Of a stretch of 64,000 nt of DNA, positions 45,051-54,233 are shown piece after piece. The stretch comes from Paenibacillus guangzhouensis (GTDB taxonomy: Bacteria; Bacillota; Bacilli; Paenibacillales; Paenibacillaceae): NCBI RefSeq assembly GCF_009363075.1, contig NZ_CP045293.1, forward strand, positions 1,426,001 through 1,490,000. The letters are read 5' to 3'. Numbering within the stretch: the stretch's first letter is position 1; the number at the start of each line of letters is the position of its first letter. Both the position numbers and the translations under genes were made by a program. Below the pieces are notes generated by a model. That model did not search any database. It was not told where the DNA came from and saw nothing but the letters and a program-made list of their open reading frames with translations.

Positions 45051-45643
45051 ATGTTAGAAAAAGTAGATGTTAACAGCATTATAAATATTCTTAATGAAGA
45101 AGGCGTAATTGATAACAAAGTTATTGCGACTAAAATTAAGACGGGCTCTACTGATGGTATAGTTTATTTTCTTTCAGAACACGACGAGAAGACTAGGATC
45201 ACCGATTCAGTCTTGGCGTGAGTGGAACTATCGGAGTTTGGTGGATACAAGAAATGATTGGGGAAGCCTTTTATCAACTGAGGATTATAGAAGAGTAGAA
45301 TCCATATTTGAGAGGTTATCGAAAAATGAAGATCAAGAAGTAAAATATTTGCTGCATGGCGATACAGGTGTGCATAATTTTGTGTATTATGAAAACTCAC
45401 TTGTTGGTGTTATTGACCCATCACCGATGATTGGTCCTATGCTATACGATTTTACATACGCTTTTTGCTCATCTCCAGACGATTTGAATCTAGAGACTTT
45501 AATGACAGCTTATCAATTGCTTCATCATGAACCTATTGAGCAATCAAGGCTGATTGAAGAAGTCATCTTTCAACTTTATTGTCGAATTGGAATCTGTGAA
45601 GGCTTGGGAATATTGGAAGTCGTTGCAATTGGAATTAGGATAA
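45051..45643 (+). pseudogene. Broken aminoglycoside-phosphotransferase-like gene
   Basis: Starts with ATG 45051 and a plausible kinase N-lobe (VIATKIKTGSTDGIVYFLSE), but this frame stops at 45222. The C-lobe continues in another frame from about 45190 (SWREWNYRSLVDTRNDWG) with the catalytic LLHGDTGVHNF and VIDPSP motifs of APH-type kinases. Between them roughly a hundred residues of the expected fold are absent. Near 45595-45605 a second shift occurs: the natural end AWEYWKSLQLELG reads in a third frame to TAA at 45641. So two internal deletions and no functional product. AT-rich. Confidence 0.75.
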
Positions 45644-45704
45644 GATTCGGCTAAATTTATACTTCGCTCAACTAACGGGACATGGTAGCTTTATAAATAA
45701 CAAA

Positions 45705-45738
45705 AACGCGGCTGCCGGCATAGATCAGCAGCCGCGTT
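45705..45738 (-). terminator. Terminator of the MerR gene
   Basis: Perfect 11-bp stem AACGCGGCTGC / GCAGCCGCGTT followed on the minus strand by TTTTTG. Confidence 0.85.
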
Positions 45739-45758
45739 GCGCTAATAGGGCGTGACAG

Positions 45759-46562
45759 CTACTCAGCTCTGAATATAGAGCCATACTCTTTGCCGTCATT
45801 GGGTAAGGACTTTACATAGTGCTTAACCGACAGATCAATAAAAGATTGGGATGCATCCATGAGATCGCGGTCTCCCTCAGGCCAGGAAGCCCGATCTTCT
45901 TGAATCTGTGTGAGAGCTTGGATTCGTTCATCATTCCCTTTGGTTACTTCCAGCACCATGTTCCACCAAGCTTCGGCCAATTCTTGTGCAGCTGGATCTT
46001 CCGGTGCTACTCCGGACATCGCAAGTGTCACAGCTTTCAAAGCGATTGCTCTCCATGCGTGATAAAAGTCGAAGGCTTCTTTTTGTGCAAAATAGTTACT
46101 CAAATTTTCCTTCTGGGCGTCATCAAAAGTGTTTTGACTCCAATCCAACAGATTACTGTTCCTTAAGGTTCGGATAATATCGGTTAACAACGGCCACGAC
46201 GGAAAGTTTCCAGCTGCGATGGCAGTCCGAAATGCCTCGATTGAAGCAAGGCTTGCATATGCGTCTTCTATTTTTCTGTAGAGTACAACCTCTTGCTCAT
46301 GCAGGATTTTCTCGATCTGGGATGACGTCGGACGTTTAACTATTTTGTCGCGTATCTCTTGTAAAGACAATCCTAATGATTTATAAAATATGATTTGCTC
46401 TAAACAGAGCATGTCTTCCTTCGTATAATAACGTCGTCCACCATCAGTACGGCCGGATGTCGGCAAAAGCCCGATATTGTCGTAGTGCTGAAGTGTTCTT
46501 ACGGTTACACCGGTTGCCGCGGCCAGCTCGCCAATCAAATAGATTTTGTCAGTTTCATCCAT
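45759..46562 (-). CDS. MerR-family regulator with TipA-like effector domain
   Basis: 267 residues. N-terminal MerR helix-turn-helix (LIGELAAATGVTVRTLQHYD, GGRRYYTKEDM), a coiled-coil linker, then a helical domain of TipAS type (FYHAWRAIALKAVTLAMSG). TipAS domains bind antibiotics or other ligands. ATG 46562 follows AAGGAGGTG; a longer frame to 46595 is not supported. The palindromic ATCACGTAACGTCAT just upstream of the start may be the operator. Divergent from the HAD gene. Confidence 0.85.
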   Translation of the reverse strand: MDETDKIYLIGELAAATGVTVRTLQHYDNIGLLPTSGRTDGGRRYYTKEDMLCLEQIIFYKSLGLSLQEIRDKIVKRPTSSQIEKILHEQEVVLYRKIEDAYASLASIEAFRTAIAAGNFPSWPLLTDIIRTLRNSNLLDWSQNTFDDAQKENLSNYFAQKEAFDFYHAWRAIALKAVTLAMSGVAPEDPAAQELAEAWWNMVLEVTKGNDERIQALTQIQEDRASWPEGDRDLMDASQSFIDLSVKHYVKSLPNDGKEYGSIFRAE

Positions 46563-46690
46563 GCTTCTCACCTCCTTACCATTACAACACATCACGTAAC
46601 GTCATGAGCAAGGAATTTTTCAAGAACTGTAGAATTGGTAAAGTTAGGTAGACCTTGGGTAACTGCTCAGGGGCGTTGGGTACTTTCAAT

Positions 46691-46699
46691 GGGGGGGGG
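46691..46699 (+). repeat. G9 homopolymer in a ribosome binding site
   Basis: Nine G residues form the only Shine-Dalgarno-like sequence, eight bases before the TTG start of the HAD gene. A run this long is prone to slippage. Confidence 0.7.
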
Positions 46700-46707
46700 A
46701 GACGATT

Positions 46708-47445
46708 TTGAGAAAATATAGCTTACTTTTATTTGACTTGGACGATACGATTCTAGATAATTCCTCATGGTTTCATGTTGGACTCATTCAAACGCTTGGA
46801 ATGCATTCTGTAACTAGAACACTTGATGCATCTGTATTCCTAGAGCAAATGTTGCATCCTCCGAAAATGATTTTGGAGCCGTTTATAAGACGCGAGATTT
46901 CTCCGGAGGCATTCAAGAGAGCTCGATGGAGCCATGCTTTGTCCTATTGCAATGTTAGATCGGATGCAATACTCATTGATGAAATTGATACGCTTTTCTC
47001 CAAGATAAGTATGGATTACGTCTCCGCAAATGAATTCATTTCCGCTTTGCTAATAGATTTAAAACGTTACTATCAAGTTGGAATCTTCACCAATGGATTA
47101 TACGACCCTCGATTAAAAATCCAGAGAATGGGACTAGCAGAAGTTTTCAGTGATGAAACCATATTTCACGCAGAGCAGCTAGGCTATCGCAAACCAGATC
47201 CACAAATTTATGCTATTGCGTTAGAGCAGTTTGGCAAAAAGTCCGATGAGACGCTCTTTATAGGTGATTCTTGGACTCACGATGTAGTTGGTCCAATGGA
47301 AACCGGAATAGACGCGATCTGGGTTAACCGAAAGGGACTCCTTCAAAGTACAAACCATCGTCCAGTAGCAATTGTATCTGATGTTACAGAGATACGGCGT
47401 TTATTACTTCATGAAGAATTGGTGGAGGAAATAATGAACGAATAG
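46708..47445 (+). CDS. HAD-family hydrolase
   Basis: 245 residues with all four HAD motifs: DLDDTILD (nucleophile and acid Asp), IFTNGLYD, YRKPDP and FIGDSWTHD. Cap region of the type seen in YjjG/phosphatase subfamily I. It should dephosphorylate a small metabolite; the substrate is unknown. TTG 46708 is the start; the unusual G9-A-G tract serves as binding site, so expression may be weak or variable. Confidence 0.88.
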   Translation: MRKYSLLLFDLDDTILDNSSWFHVGLIQTLGMHSVTRTLDASVFLEQMLHPPKMILEPFIRREISPEAFKRARWSHALSYCNVRSDAILIDEIDTLFSKISMDYVSANEFISALLIDLKRYYQVGIFTNGLYDPRLKIQRMGLAEVFSDETIFHAEQLGYRKPDPQIYAIALEQFGKKSDETLFIGDSWTHDVVGPMETGIDAIWVNRKGLLQSTNHRPVAIVSDVTEIRRLLLHEELVEEIMNE

Positions 47446-47495
47446 ATGTTCTTTATTCCGGGCAGTGTAGCATTTTTGTAATGATTACGAAAGAG

Positions 47496-47528
47496 AATAG
47501 GTAGGAGCCACTATAGCACCTACCTATT
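47496..47528 (-). terminator. Terminator overlapping the stop of the binding-protein gene
   Basis: AATAGGTAGG / CCTACCTATT perfect arms. The right arm contains the stop codon of the minus-strand gene; the T tail is poor (TTCTCTTT). Confidence 0.6.
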
Positions 47529-49037
47529 TACGCTCCGCCATGCATCCAACTGCTTCTGTATTTCTTCCCGTACCTCATCGATGCCTGCCAACTTCAGTTC
47601 TTCGTTGAACTTGGGGAGGATTGAGTCAACATCAACGGTGCCCGTCATCAGGCTAGGATAGTATTTCTTCCATACCGTTTCGATGTTATCGGTCTGCGCG
47701 GTCAGCTTGGATAGATCAGGCGTAAAGCCGAGAACGGTGGACTTGATGGCTTCCGCATTGTACTTGCGGAATTGGTCCCATTTATCGAGAGGTTCCGGGT
47801 AGTCACCGCCCATCGTATTCAGGATAAACCAGTTGCCTTGCGTGTACTGTACACCTGTATAGCTTGCTGGTGCATTAGGAATCGGGTCGCCGTGACTGTC
47901 TTTGACAGGAATCGGGGTCGCTTGCCCATGATCATCCAGCGAATAGTGCACGCCTTCAATGCCATAATTAAATAAGTTGCGTATTTCAGGGTCGGTATTG
48001 AGCAGATTCAGGAACTTGATACACGCAATAGGATGTTTGGTGTTCGCATTCACCGCCATGATGCCGCCTCGGACGGATTCCGTCGTGACGACGTTCGAGG
48101 TTACAGGATGCGATACGACTTTGTAACCGCGATCCTTACTCCAGGCCGTATCCGAGAGCGGTCCGCCGCCGGACGACTTCCAGAACACTTTATCCCCACG
48201 CTTAAGCGAGCCAGTCTCACGCAGTGCGGCGTCCTTGTTAATGAAGCCCTCCTTATAATATCGTCGTAAGGTGTCCAATACTTGCCGTGCTTCCTTAGTT
48301 TCGAAAATATTTATGACCTGAGCGGCAGGGTCCAGCGATTTCACCATCAAGGGAATCTTATGGTTCACAATGTACTCATAGCCATAGAGCGCGAAGAAAT
48401 TCTGCGAATCCCGATCCAATTCCATAGGCATGTAGGCAGGCTCGTTCTGCTGAATCATCCGAAGCAAGGGTTCTAACGATTCCAGCGTATTGTACTTGGT
48501 AATGTCGATATTGTACTTCTCCACGATGTTAGCGGGGTACATCCAATGATCGCGCACGGCCAGCTCTTTATTGGTCGGTATGCCATAAATGCCGCCATCA
48601 TTCATCCGGACTCCTTGCCAAAAGGTTGGGTCGATCGTATCGTACAAATCCTTGCCGAGTCCCGTAAGATAATTATCGAGTCTTAGCCATGCGCCGCGCA
48701 TCGCGGTCGTTGCATAATTGGGCGCAAACGCGATGTCGAACGGGCTTCCGGCAGAAATGAGCGTGTTCAGCCGATCTTCGTACTCCTGCCACCCGACTTT
48801 GATATAGGTAATTGTAACGCCGATTTTACGAGCCATAATTTCATTGATTTTGTCATTGACGAGCCGCAGATCCTTGTCGGGCTCTCCAATCGTATAATAA
48901 ATCAGGTTAACGGTGTCACCCTGATATGGATCAGAGTTGTTATTAGGCAGTGGGGAACAACCAGTCATATACGTTGTAAGCAGCACGATAAGACTGATTA
49001 CCCTGACGATCCGTCCGGTTCTTGCACGCTTTAGCAT
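47520..49037 (-). CDS. Extracellular sugar-binding lipoprotein, second copy
   Basis: 505 residues, lipobox MTGC. Solute-binding fold of the LplA type (NLIYYTIGEPDKDLRLVNDK, INEIMARKIGVTITYIKV, GSPFDIAFAP). It is clearly related to the binding protein at 51708 but diverged. It stands 29 bases after the response regulator on the same strand, with GGAGG before ATG 49037, so it is expressed with the two-component pair and may serve as a sugar-sensing partner of the kinase rather than as the main importer protein. Confidence 0.85.
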   Translation of the reverse strand: MLKRARTGRIVRVISLIVLLTTYMTGCSPLPNNNSDPYQGDTVNLIYYTIGEPDKDLRLVNDKINEIMARKIGVTITYIKVGWQEYEDRLNTLISAGSPFDIAFAPNYATTAMRGAWLRLDNYLTGLGKDLYDTIDPTFWQGVRMNDGGIYGIPTNKELAVRDHWMYPANIVEKYNIDITKYNTLESLEPLLRMIQQNEPAYMPMELDRDSQNFFALYGYEYIVNHKIPLMVKSLDPAAQVINIFETKEARQVLDTLRRYYKEGFINKDAALRETGSLKRGDKVFWKSSGGGPLSDTAWSKDRGYKVVSHPVTSNVVTTESVRGGIMAVNANTKHPIACIKFLNLLNTDPEIRNLFNYGIEGVHYSLDDHGQATPIPVKDSHGDPIPNAPASYTGVQYTQGNWFILNTMGGDYPEPLDKWDQFRKYNAEAIKSTVLGFTPDLSKLTAQTDNIETVWKKYYPSLMTGTVDVDSILPKFNEELKLAGIDEVREEIQKQLDAWRSVNR

Positions 49038-49066
49038 CGATATCCTCCGTTCGGCCGAGTTCGTTG

Positions 49067-49828
49067 TTAGCCTTTTCCCCGCAGGTCAGAAGGGGACTTT
49101 CCGAAAAAACTCTGAAAGTGCGTATAGAAATAATTGAGATTGTTATAGCCAACGCAAAGCGCGATATAAGAAATCTTCTCATCTGTCGATTGAATTCGTT
49201 CTTGCGCGAGAAGCATTCGGTAAGCCATGAGGTATTCTGAAAATTTCATTCCGGTTTCTTTGAGAAACAATTGTCCAAGATAGGTGCTGTTCATCTGAAA
49301 ACGATCTGCGACTGATTTTAATGTAATATTCTGAGCATGCTCCGTCTTGATCATCAGTAAGATGCGGTTGACCAGCTTGGATAAGCTGTCATAGCTTACG
49401 CCCAGCACCCGATCCTTGTTCAGAGCATCTTCGTTCATATTCCCAACCGTACCATGGAGATCTTCCACGATAATCTTCTCGATCACTTGCTGCAGCTTGG
49501 TGCGTTCTACCGGCTTGAGGAGATAGTCTTTGACGCCGCAGCGAATGGCCTCTTGGGCATATTTGAATTCACTATAGCCGCTCATAATAATATATTTCGT
49601 AGGGATATGGAGCTCATTAAGTCTGCGGATCGCTTCATATCCATAATCTTTGCCAATGCATACATCAAAAATGGCGACATCCGGCTGCAGATCCACCACC
49701 TTGGAGATGGCCTCCGGCGTTGATTCGCACGTCTCGATGCGAACAAAGCCGTATTGTTTCCAGTCCAGGATTCGCTTCATTCCCTCCAAGATCTGAGGTT
49801 CGTCATCCACAATCATCAGCTTGTACAT
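49067..49828 (-). CDS. YesN-type response regulator with AraC output domain
   Basis: 253 residues: receiver (LMIVDDE, phospho-Asp in IFDVCIG, MSGYSEF, KPVE) and C-terminal AraC-type helix-turn-helix (LKSVADRFQMNSTYLGQLFL; ISYIALCVGYNNLNYFYTHF). Such regulators usually activate the neighbouring sugar ABC importer. Its start overlaps the 3' end of the kinase gene by 26 bases, so the pair is coupled. Confidence 0.94.
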   Translation of the reverse strand: MYKLMIVDDEPQILEGMKRILDWKQYGFVRIETCESTPEAISKVVDLQPDVAIFDVCIGKDYGYEAIRRLNELHIPTKYIIMSGYSEFKYAQEAIRCGVKDYLLKPVERTKLQQVIEKIIVEDLHGTVGNMNEDALNKDRVLGVSYDSLSKLVNRILLMIKTEHAQNITLKSVADRFQMNSTYLGQLFLKETGMKFSEYLMAYRMLLAQERIQSTDEKISYIALCVGYNNLNYFYTHFQSFFGKSPSDLRGKG

Positions 49829-51566
49829 GTTCCATCACCTCTTTTGAAATCTGTACTGAAATCTTGATGCCAGCTTCCTCGTTATTCTCGATTGCGATCG
49901 TAAAGTGGTTCCCATAGAAGTAATGTAGCCGTGTGTATACATTGCGCAGTCCAATGCTATTGGAAGAGGTATCATCTTGATTCAAGAGCGTGCTTCGAAC
50001 CGTATTCAATCGCTCTGCGTTCATTCCATGTCCATTGTCCACGAATTCCAACATATAATGGTCTTCAGCTTCCCAGCCGTTCACGACATATAGATTAAAT
50101 TCATGACTGGCGTTAAAGCCGTGAATAAAAAAATTCTCAGCCAAAGGCTGCATCCAGAATTTCACGGTAGGGATCGAGAGGAGGGACGGCTCGACATTCA
50201 CTTGATAATAAAAACGTTCAGGATACTTAAACTCCATAATTTCTAAGTACTTCTGAAGCAATTCCAGTTCACTTGCAATCGGAATAATATTCTCTTTCTT
50301 CACCATGTCCCGATAGAGCGCCCCTAGGGTTGCAATAGCATCAGCGGTATCCATGTCTCGGTTCACAAGCGCAGTGGAGCGGATAACCTCTAACGTATTG
50401 TAAAGGAAGTGGGGGTTAATCTGATGTTGAAGCGCTTTCATTTCCGTTTCTTGTTGTTTTAACTTAAGTAAATATTCATTACGGATATGCTTATCTAACT
50501 GCTCAATCATATCGTCTAATTCCCTTGCGATCATGCCATATTCATTGCGGCGATAACGGGCAGGGCGGTTAGGCGTGAAGTTGGCTGTTTTCACACGTCC
50601 AATCGATTGAATAATGCGGTGCAGGAAGCGGGAATCATCCCGCATATTGTACATGATGAGCAGCAGCACACTAATCATGGTCGTTAAGATGATCAGAAAG
50701 ATGGTGATTAGCATACTGGCATGCTGCCGAATTAATATAGATAAATCAACGATACTAACGAATTTGAAATTGAATTTGGTGGAGGGAAAGGTGACAAAAA
50801 ATATATGCTCTAAGAAACCCTTCGAAATATACCCATGCGTGCGTTCATCGTGTGCAGCCTGACGGGCGAGCGTCTTCAAGTCTTCGTCCTGTCCATTGCC
50901 GATCAGGTAGATTTCACCTGAAGCGCTGACGGCAGCCACCTTACCATATCGATAGTTCTGTATCGATTTGAAGATTTGATCGCTGCTGACCAAGAAGCGC
51001 AGCTCCCCGAGTTCCTTGGAACCTTGCGTTGGATCCGATAGTTTCTTGCGATAGACGAATCCCTTCAGAATGGTATCGCGAAAAGTTTCGTCGGTATTGG
51101 GAAGACCGAACATGAAGCTTGCAATGCCATTATCGCTGAAGCGTACGACATTGCCATACTGGTTGGTATGCAGACTAATTTGCGTTATTTCGCCTTGAGC
51201 CCAGCTGTACAGATAGGTTTTAATATCTTCTGGGAAGGAGACCAGCGGCTGCGAGAATTGGCTCTTCTGCAGACTACTCATGAGGTAATCTTCCACACTG
51301 CTGCTTAGGAAGCTGCGAGCATCCGCCATCAGACTATGATTGGAGTATATCCGCTGCATGTAGGATTCAATGCGGTCGGCATCATACTGCAGCTCATTCT
51401 CCACGCCGGCAAAAGCATTCGCAGCTTCGATCCGGGCATCACCAATCCATTGATTCAGCAGCATGGCGCAGGTTAGAATACCGAGCGCGAGCCCAATGGT
51501 CACGACGAACACGACATAGGCAATAAACTTGTGACGGTAGATTTTGATTTGTAAAAATGAGCTCAT
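49803..51566 (-). CDS. YesM-type sensor histidine kinase
   Basis: 587 residues: membrane segment at 13-40, large extracytoplasmic sensor (about 40-270), second segment (MLITIFLIILTTMISVLLL), HAMP, then HQINPHFLYNTLEVIRS with the phospho-His, and a HATPase domain (FVDNGHGMN). The 5TM-type His_kinase arrangement and the Asn-Pro-His motif are typical of LytS/YesM kinases. Paired with the regulator downstream and placed next to the ABC importer it most likely controls. Confidence 0.93.
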   Translation of the reverse strand: MSSFLQIKIYRHKFIAYVVFVVTIGLALGILTCAMLLNQWIGDARIEAANAFAGVENELQYDADRIESYMQRIYSNHSLMADARSFLSSSVEDYLMSSLQKSQFSQPLVSFPEDIKTYLYSWAQGEITQISLHTNQYGNVVRFSDNGIASFMFGLPNTDETFRDTILKGFVYRKKLSDPTQGSKELGELRFLVSSDQIFKSIQNYRYGKVAAVSASGEIYLIGNGQDEDLKTLARQAAHDERTHGYISKGFLEHIFFVTFPSTKFNFKFVSIVDLSILIRQHASMLITIFLIILTTMISVLLLIMYNMRDDSRFLHRIIQSIGRVKTANFTPNRPARYRRNEYGMIARELDDMIEQLDKHIRNEYLLKLKQQETEMKALQHQINPHFLYNTLEVIRSTALVNRDMDTADAIATLGALYRDMVKKENIIPIASELELLQKYLEIMEFKYPERFYYQVNVEPSLLSIPTVKFWMQPLAENFFIHGFNASHEFNLYVVNGWEAEDHYMLEFVDNGHGMNAERLNTVRSTLLNQDDTSSNSIGLRNVYTRLHYFYGNHFTIAIENNEEAGIKISVQISKEVMEHVQADDCG

Positions 51567-51653
51567 TTCGACACCTCAATGGCCGTATCGTGTTGAATGT
51601 AAGCAGTTACAATACCACTTTAACACGATTCAGCAAAGCTTCATAGATAGCAA

Positions 51654-51694
51654 CAAAAAAGCATCCCGTACAGAAGGTCTCTATGCGGGATGCT
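51654..51694 (-). terminator. Terminator of the sugar ABC importer operon
   Basis: AGCATCCCG / CGGGATGCT stem with TTTTTT on the minus strand, just after the binding-protein gene. It separates the importer from the kinase gene. Confidence 0.85.
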
Positions 51695-51707
51695 CATGAA
51701 ATTATTC

Positions 51708-53204
51708 TTACTTGAAGTAATTATTTATTTGCTCTTGAGCCGTTTTCATAATCGTGTCCATCCCAGCGGACTTCAATTCTGCCGTAATCTTCGGAATCAT
51801 TTTCTCTGGATCGGATGCACCCGTAATAAGTTCATATTTGTACTTATCCCATACCGCTTGGCAATTCGCCACTTCGGTCTGAAGATTGCCGATATCCAGT
51901 GCGAAGCCTAGTATTGTGGAAGATGTCGCTGCATCATTCAGCTTCTTAACTTGATCCCATTGGTCTACAGGAGCGCCTTTGGTTACTGCCATATTAAAGA
52001 ATGTACCTTGGGTGTAAGCAGCCAGCGGCCAAGTATCGGAAGTGCGCTCAATGACTTTCTCGCCATCGACATTGCTGTAATCTACTCCAAGCTCACCGAA
52101 AGCAAGCATGTTGCGCAGTTTTGGATCTGTGTTGACGAGTTCTAGATACTTCAGTGCTTCTTTCTTATATTTCGAATTTGCAGAGATTGCATTAAGGGAA
52201 CCTTGAATGGTGCTCGTCGTATAAATCGGTCCATAATGTTGAACCATATCATACTTTTGAACCGCATCATTGATTTGCCAGCTTACTTCTGCACCTGGGA
52301 ATGCCTGTGCTGCGAAGAACGGTCTGCCTTTTTGATTTTCTGTTTTGGTCGGAGCATCCGGATTGATGATGCCATCCTGATACCATTGATGCAGAAGCTT
52401 CAGATTGGCCATGACATCAGGCTGCTCAAGAACGGAGACAACCGTGCGAGACGCATCGTCAGCTTTGACGCCAATCGGAGCGAAGCCGAGGGTGAGGTCG
52501 TCATAATCGTTAAAGAATCCATTCAAGCCTTCGCTTTGCGTCATCGGCAATGGATAGAAGCTCTTACCTTCGCCTGCTTTTATCGCATGGAGCGGCTTAT
52601 CCAGATCCTGCAATGTTTTGATGCTGTTGATATCGATATTGTACTTTTGCACATATTTATCATCGTATACCCAATATTGCGTCAGCGATGAATCTTTATA
52701 GGTAGGAACCGAATAATATTTGCCTCCAATTTTCGTACCTTCCCATACTTTTTGCGGAATAAATTTGTACAACTCAGGTGTTTCGCTTTGCACGATATCC
52801 GTGAGATCGGCAAAAGCCCCCATAGCCACTTGTTTGCTATATTTACCGCTGTTCGTGAACATAATGTCGAATGGTTCGCCTGTGTTGACGATCGTGTTTA
52901 TTTTGGTATCCCATTCACCCCAGCTGGCTACCTTGATATCAATTTTTACGCCAATCTTCTCGGCTGTGTATGCATTCATTGCATCAATCGCTTTACTGAA
53001 GTTGTTCGGTACTTGGCCACCGATCGTCCACCAGACCAATGTCGGAACTTCCTTGTTCGTCGTTTCTTTTGGTGTCTCTGTCGTCTTCGAAGTGCCTTCT
53101 GTTGTCGTTTCCGTCTTCGTACCGCCGCCGCATGCTGCCAAGGCCGTCATCATGAGTGTTAGAATGCACAGCATAGAAATAGACTTCCAAGATTTCTTCT
53201 TCAT
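51708..53204 (-). CDS. Extracellular sugar-binding lipoprotein (LplA-like)
   Basis: 498 residues, lipobox LAAC then a Thr/Glu-rich linker (TETTTEGTSKTTETPKETT), and a solute-binding domain (TLVWWTIGGQVPNNFSKAID, GEPFDIMFTNSG). Feeds oligosaccharides to the permeases encoded just upstream. Start ATG 53204 after AAAGGGGGAA; the frame is open to 53261. Third gene of the permease-permease-binding protein operon. No ATPase gene is present, as is usual where a shared MsmX-type ATPase serves. Confidence 0.92.
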   Translation of the reverse strand: MKKKSWKSISMLCILTLMMTALAACGGGTKTETTTEGTSKTTETPKETTNKEVPTLVWWTIGGQVPNNFSKAIDAMNAYTAEKIGVKIDIKVASWGEWDTKINTIVNTGEPFDIMFTNSGKYSKQVAMGAFADLTDIVQSETPELYKFIPQKVWEGTKIGGKYYSVPTYKDSSLTQYWVYDDKYVQKYNIDINSIKTLQDLDKPLHAIKAGEGKSFYPLPMTQSEGLNGFFNDYDDLTLGFAPIGVKADDASRTVVSVLEQPDVMANLKLLHQWYQDGIINPDAPTKTENQKGRPFFAAQAFPGAEVSWQINDAVQKYDMVQHYGPIYTTSTIQGSLNAISANSKYKKEALKYLELVNTDPKLRNMLAFGELGVDYSNVDGEKVIERTSDTWPLAAYTQGTFFNMAVTKGAPVDQWDQVKKLNDAATSSTILGFALDIGNLQTEVANCQAVWDKYKYELITGASDPEKMIPKITAELKSAGMDTIMKTAQEQINNYFK

Positions 53205-53291
53205 TGCATTTCCCCCTTTTTGAAATGTAATCACTAGAACCGTAGTACAGTGATCTATCATAAACCAAGCTGGCTTGGCTTACTTCGTACC

Positions 53292-54221
53292 TTATCCTTT
53301 GACTGCGCCGATCGTTAGTCCTGAAATAAAATACTTCTGGAAGAACGGGTAAGCGAAGGCGACAGGCAGAACAATGAGAATGGCGACAGCCATACGAGCA
53401 GATTCCTTCGGCATCGTCGCGACGAGTACGGCATAGCTGACGCCCATGCTTGCAGCATTCTTAGCCAGCGCATCCACATTGCTCATCAAGCTATTGAGCA
53501 GGGCTTGCAGAGAATATAGGTTCTGGTTGTCGATATAGAGCATCGATTGGAACCAGTCATTCCAGTAGGCGAAGCATAGGAACAGTCCGATGGTTGCGAG
53601 TACCGGTAAGGAGATCGGCAGAATGATGAAGAAGAAAATTCGCAGCTGACTTGCGCCATCCATCTCAGCGGATTCGATCAGCCCATCGGGAATCGTACTC
53701 TTAAAGAAAGTTTTACAAATGATCACATTGAACGATGAGACAGCCAGCGGGAGAATAAGTGCCCAGACGCTATCTTTAAGTCCTAGTAGATTCGTATTGA
53801 TGAAATAGCTGGATACCAGACCGCCATTGAAAATCATGGGGATAAATACGACCCAGGTCAGAAATCCCCTTAGCTTGTAGGATGGGCGAGAGAGCACATA
53901 ACCCATAGAGGTCGTCAGTAAGACGCCGAGTACCGTCCCAACAACAGTAACGAGTACGGATACGCCAAGCGCTCGCAGAATCATGGTGCCTTGATTGGCA
54001 ATATAGGCGTAAGCCTCTCCGGACCATGCAACCGGAATCAAGTGATACCCTGACTCGCGTATGGAGGCCTCACTAGAGAATGAAATCGAGAGAACGACAA
54101 TGACAGGGATGACGCAGAGCAACGCCAATAGAATAAATACTAGATGGAAAAAGATGTCCACGACTTTACTCGTACGGTTAAACTTCTCAAGGCCCGTGGT
54201 ATAAGCGATTTTTGTTGCCAT
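53292..54221 (-). CDS. Sugar ABC transporter permease (LplC/MalG-like)
   Basis: 309 residues with six membrane segments and the EAA loop (ESAEMDGASQLRIFFFIILP), which contacts the ATPase. N-terminus LLCVIPVIVVLSISFSSEAS is typical. Twelve bases after the first permease gene, so co-transcribed. It probably forms a heterodimer with it. Confidence 0.93.
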   Translation of the reverse strand: MATKIAYTTGLEKFNRTSKVVDIFFHLVFILLALLCVIPVIVVLSISFSSEASIRESGYHLIPVAWSGEAYAYIANQGTMILRALGVSVLVTVVGTVLGVLLTTSMGYVLSRPSYKLRGFLTWVVFIPMIFNGGLVSSYFINTNLLGLKDSVWALILPLAVSSFNVIICKTFFKSTIPDGLIESAEMDGASQLRIFFFIILPISLPVLATIGLFLCFAYWNDWFQSMLYIDNQNLYSLQALLNSLMSNVDALAKNAASMGVSYAVLVATMPKESARMAVAILIVLPVAFAYPFFQKYFISGLTIGAVKG

Positions 54222-54233
54222 CGTCTTTCCTCC

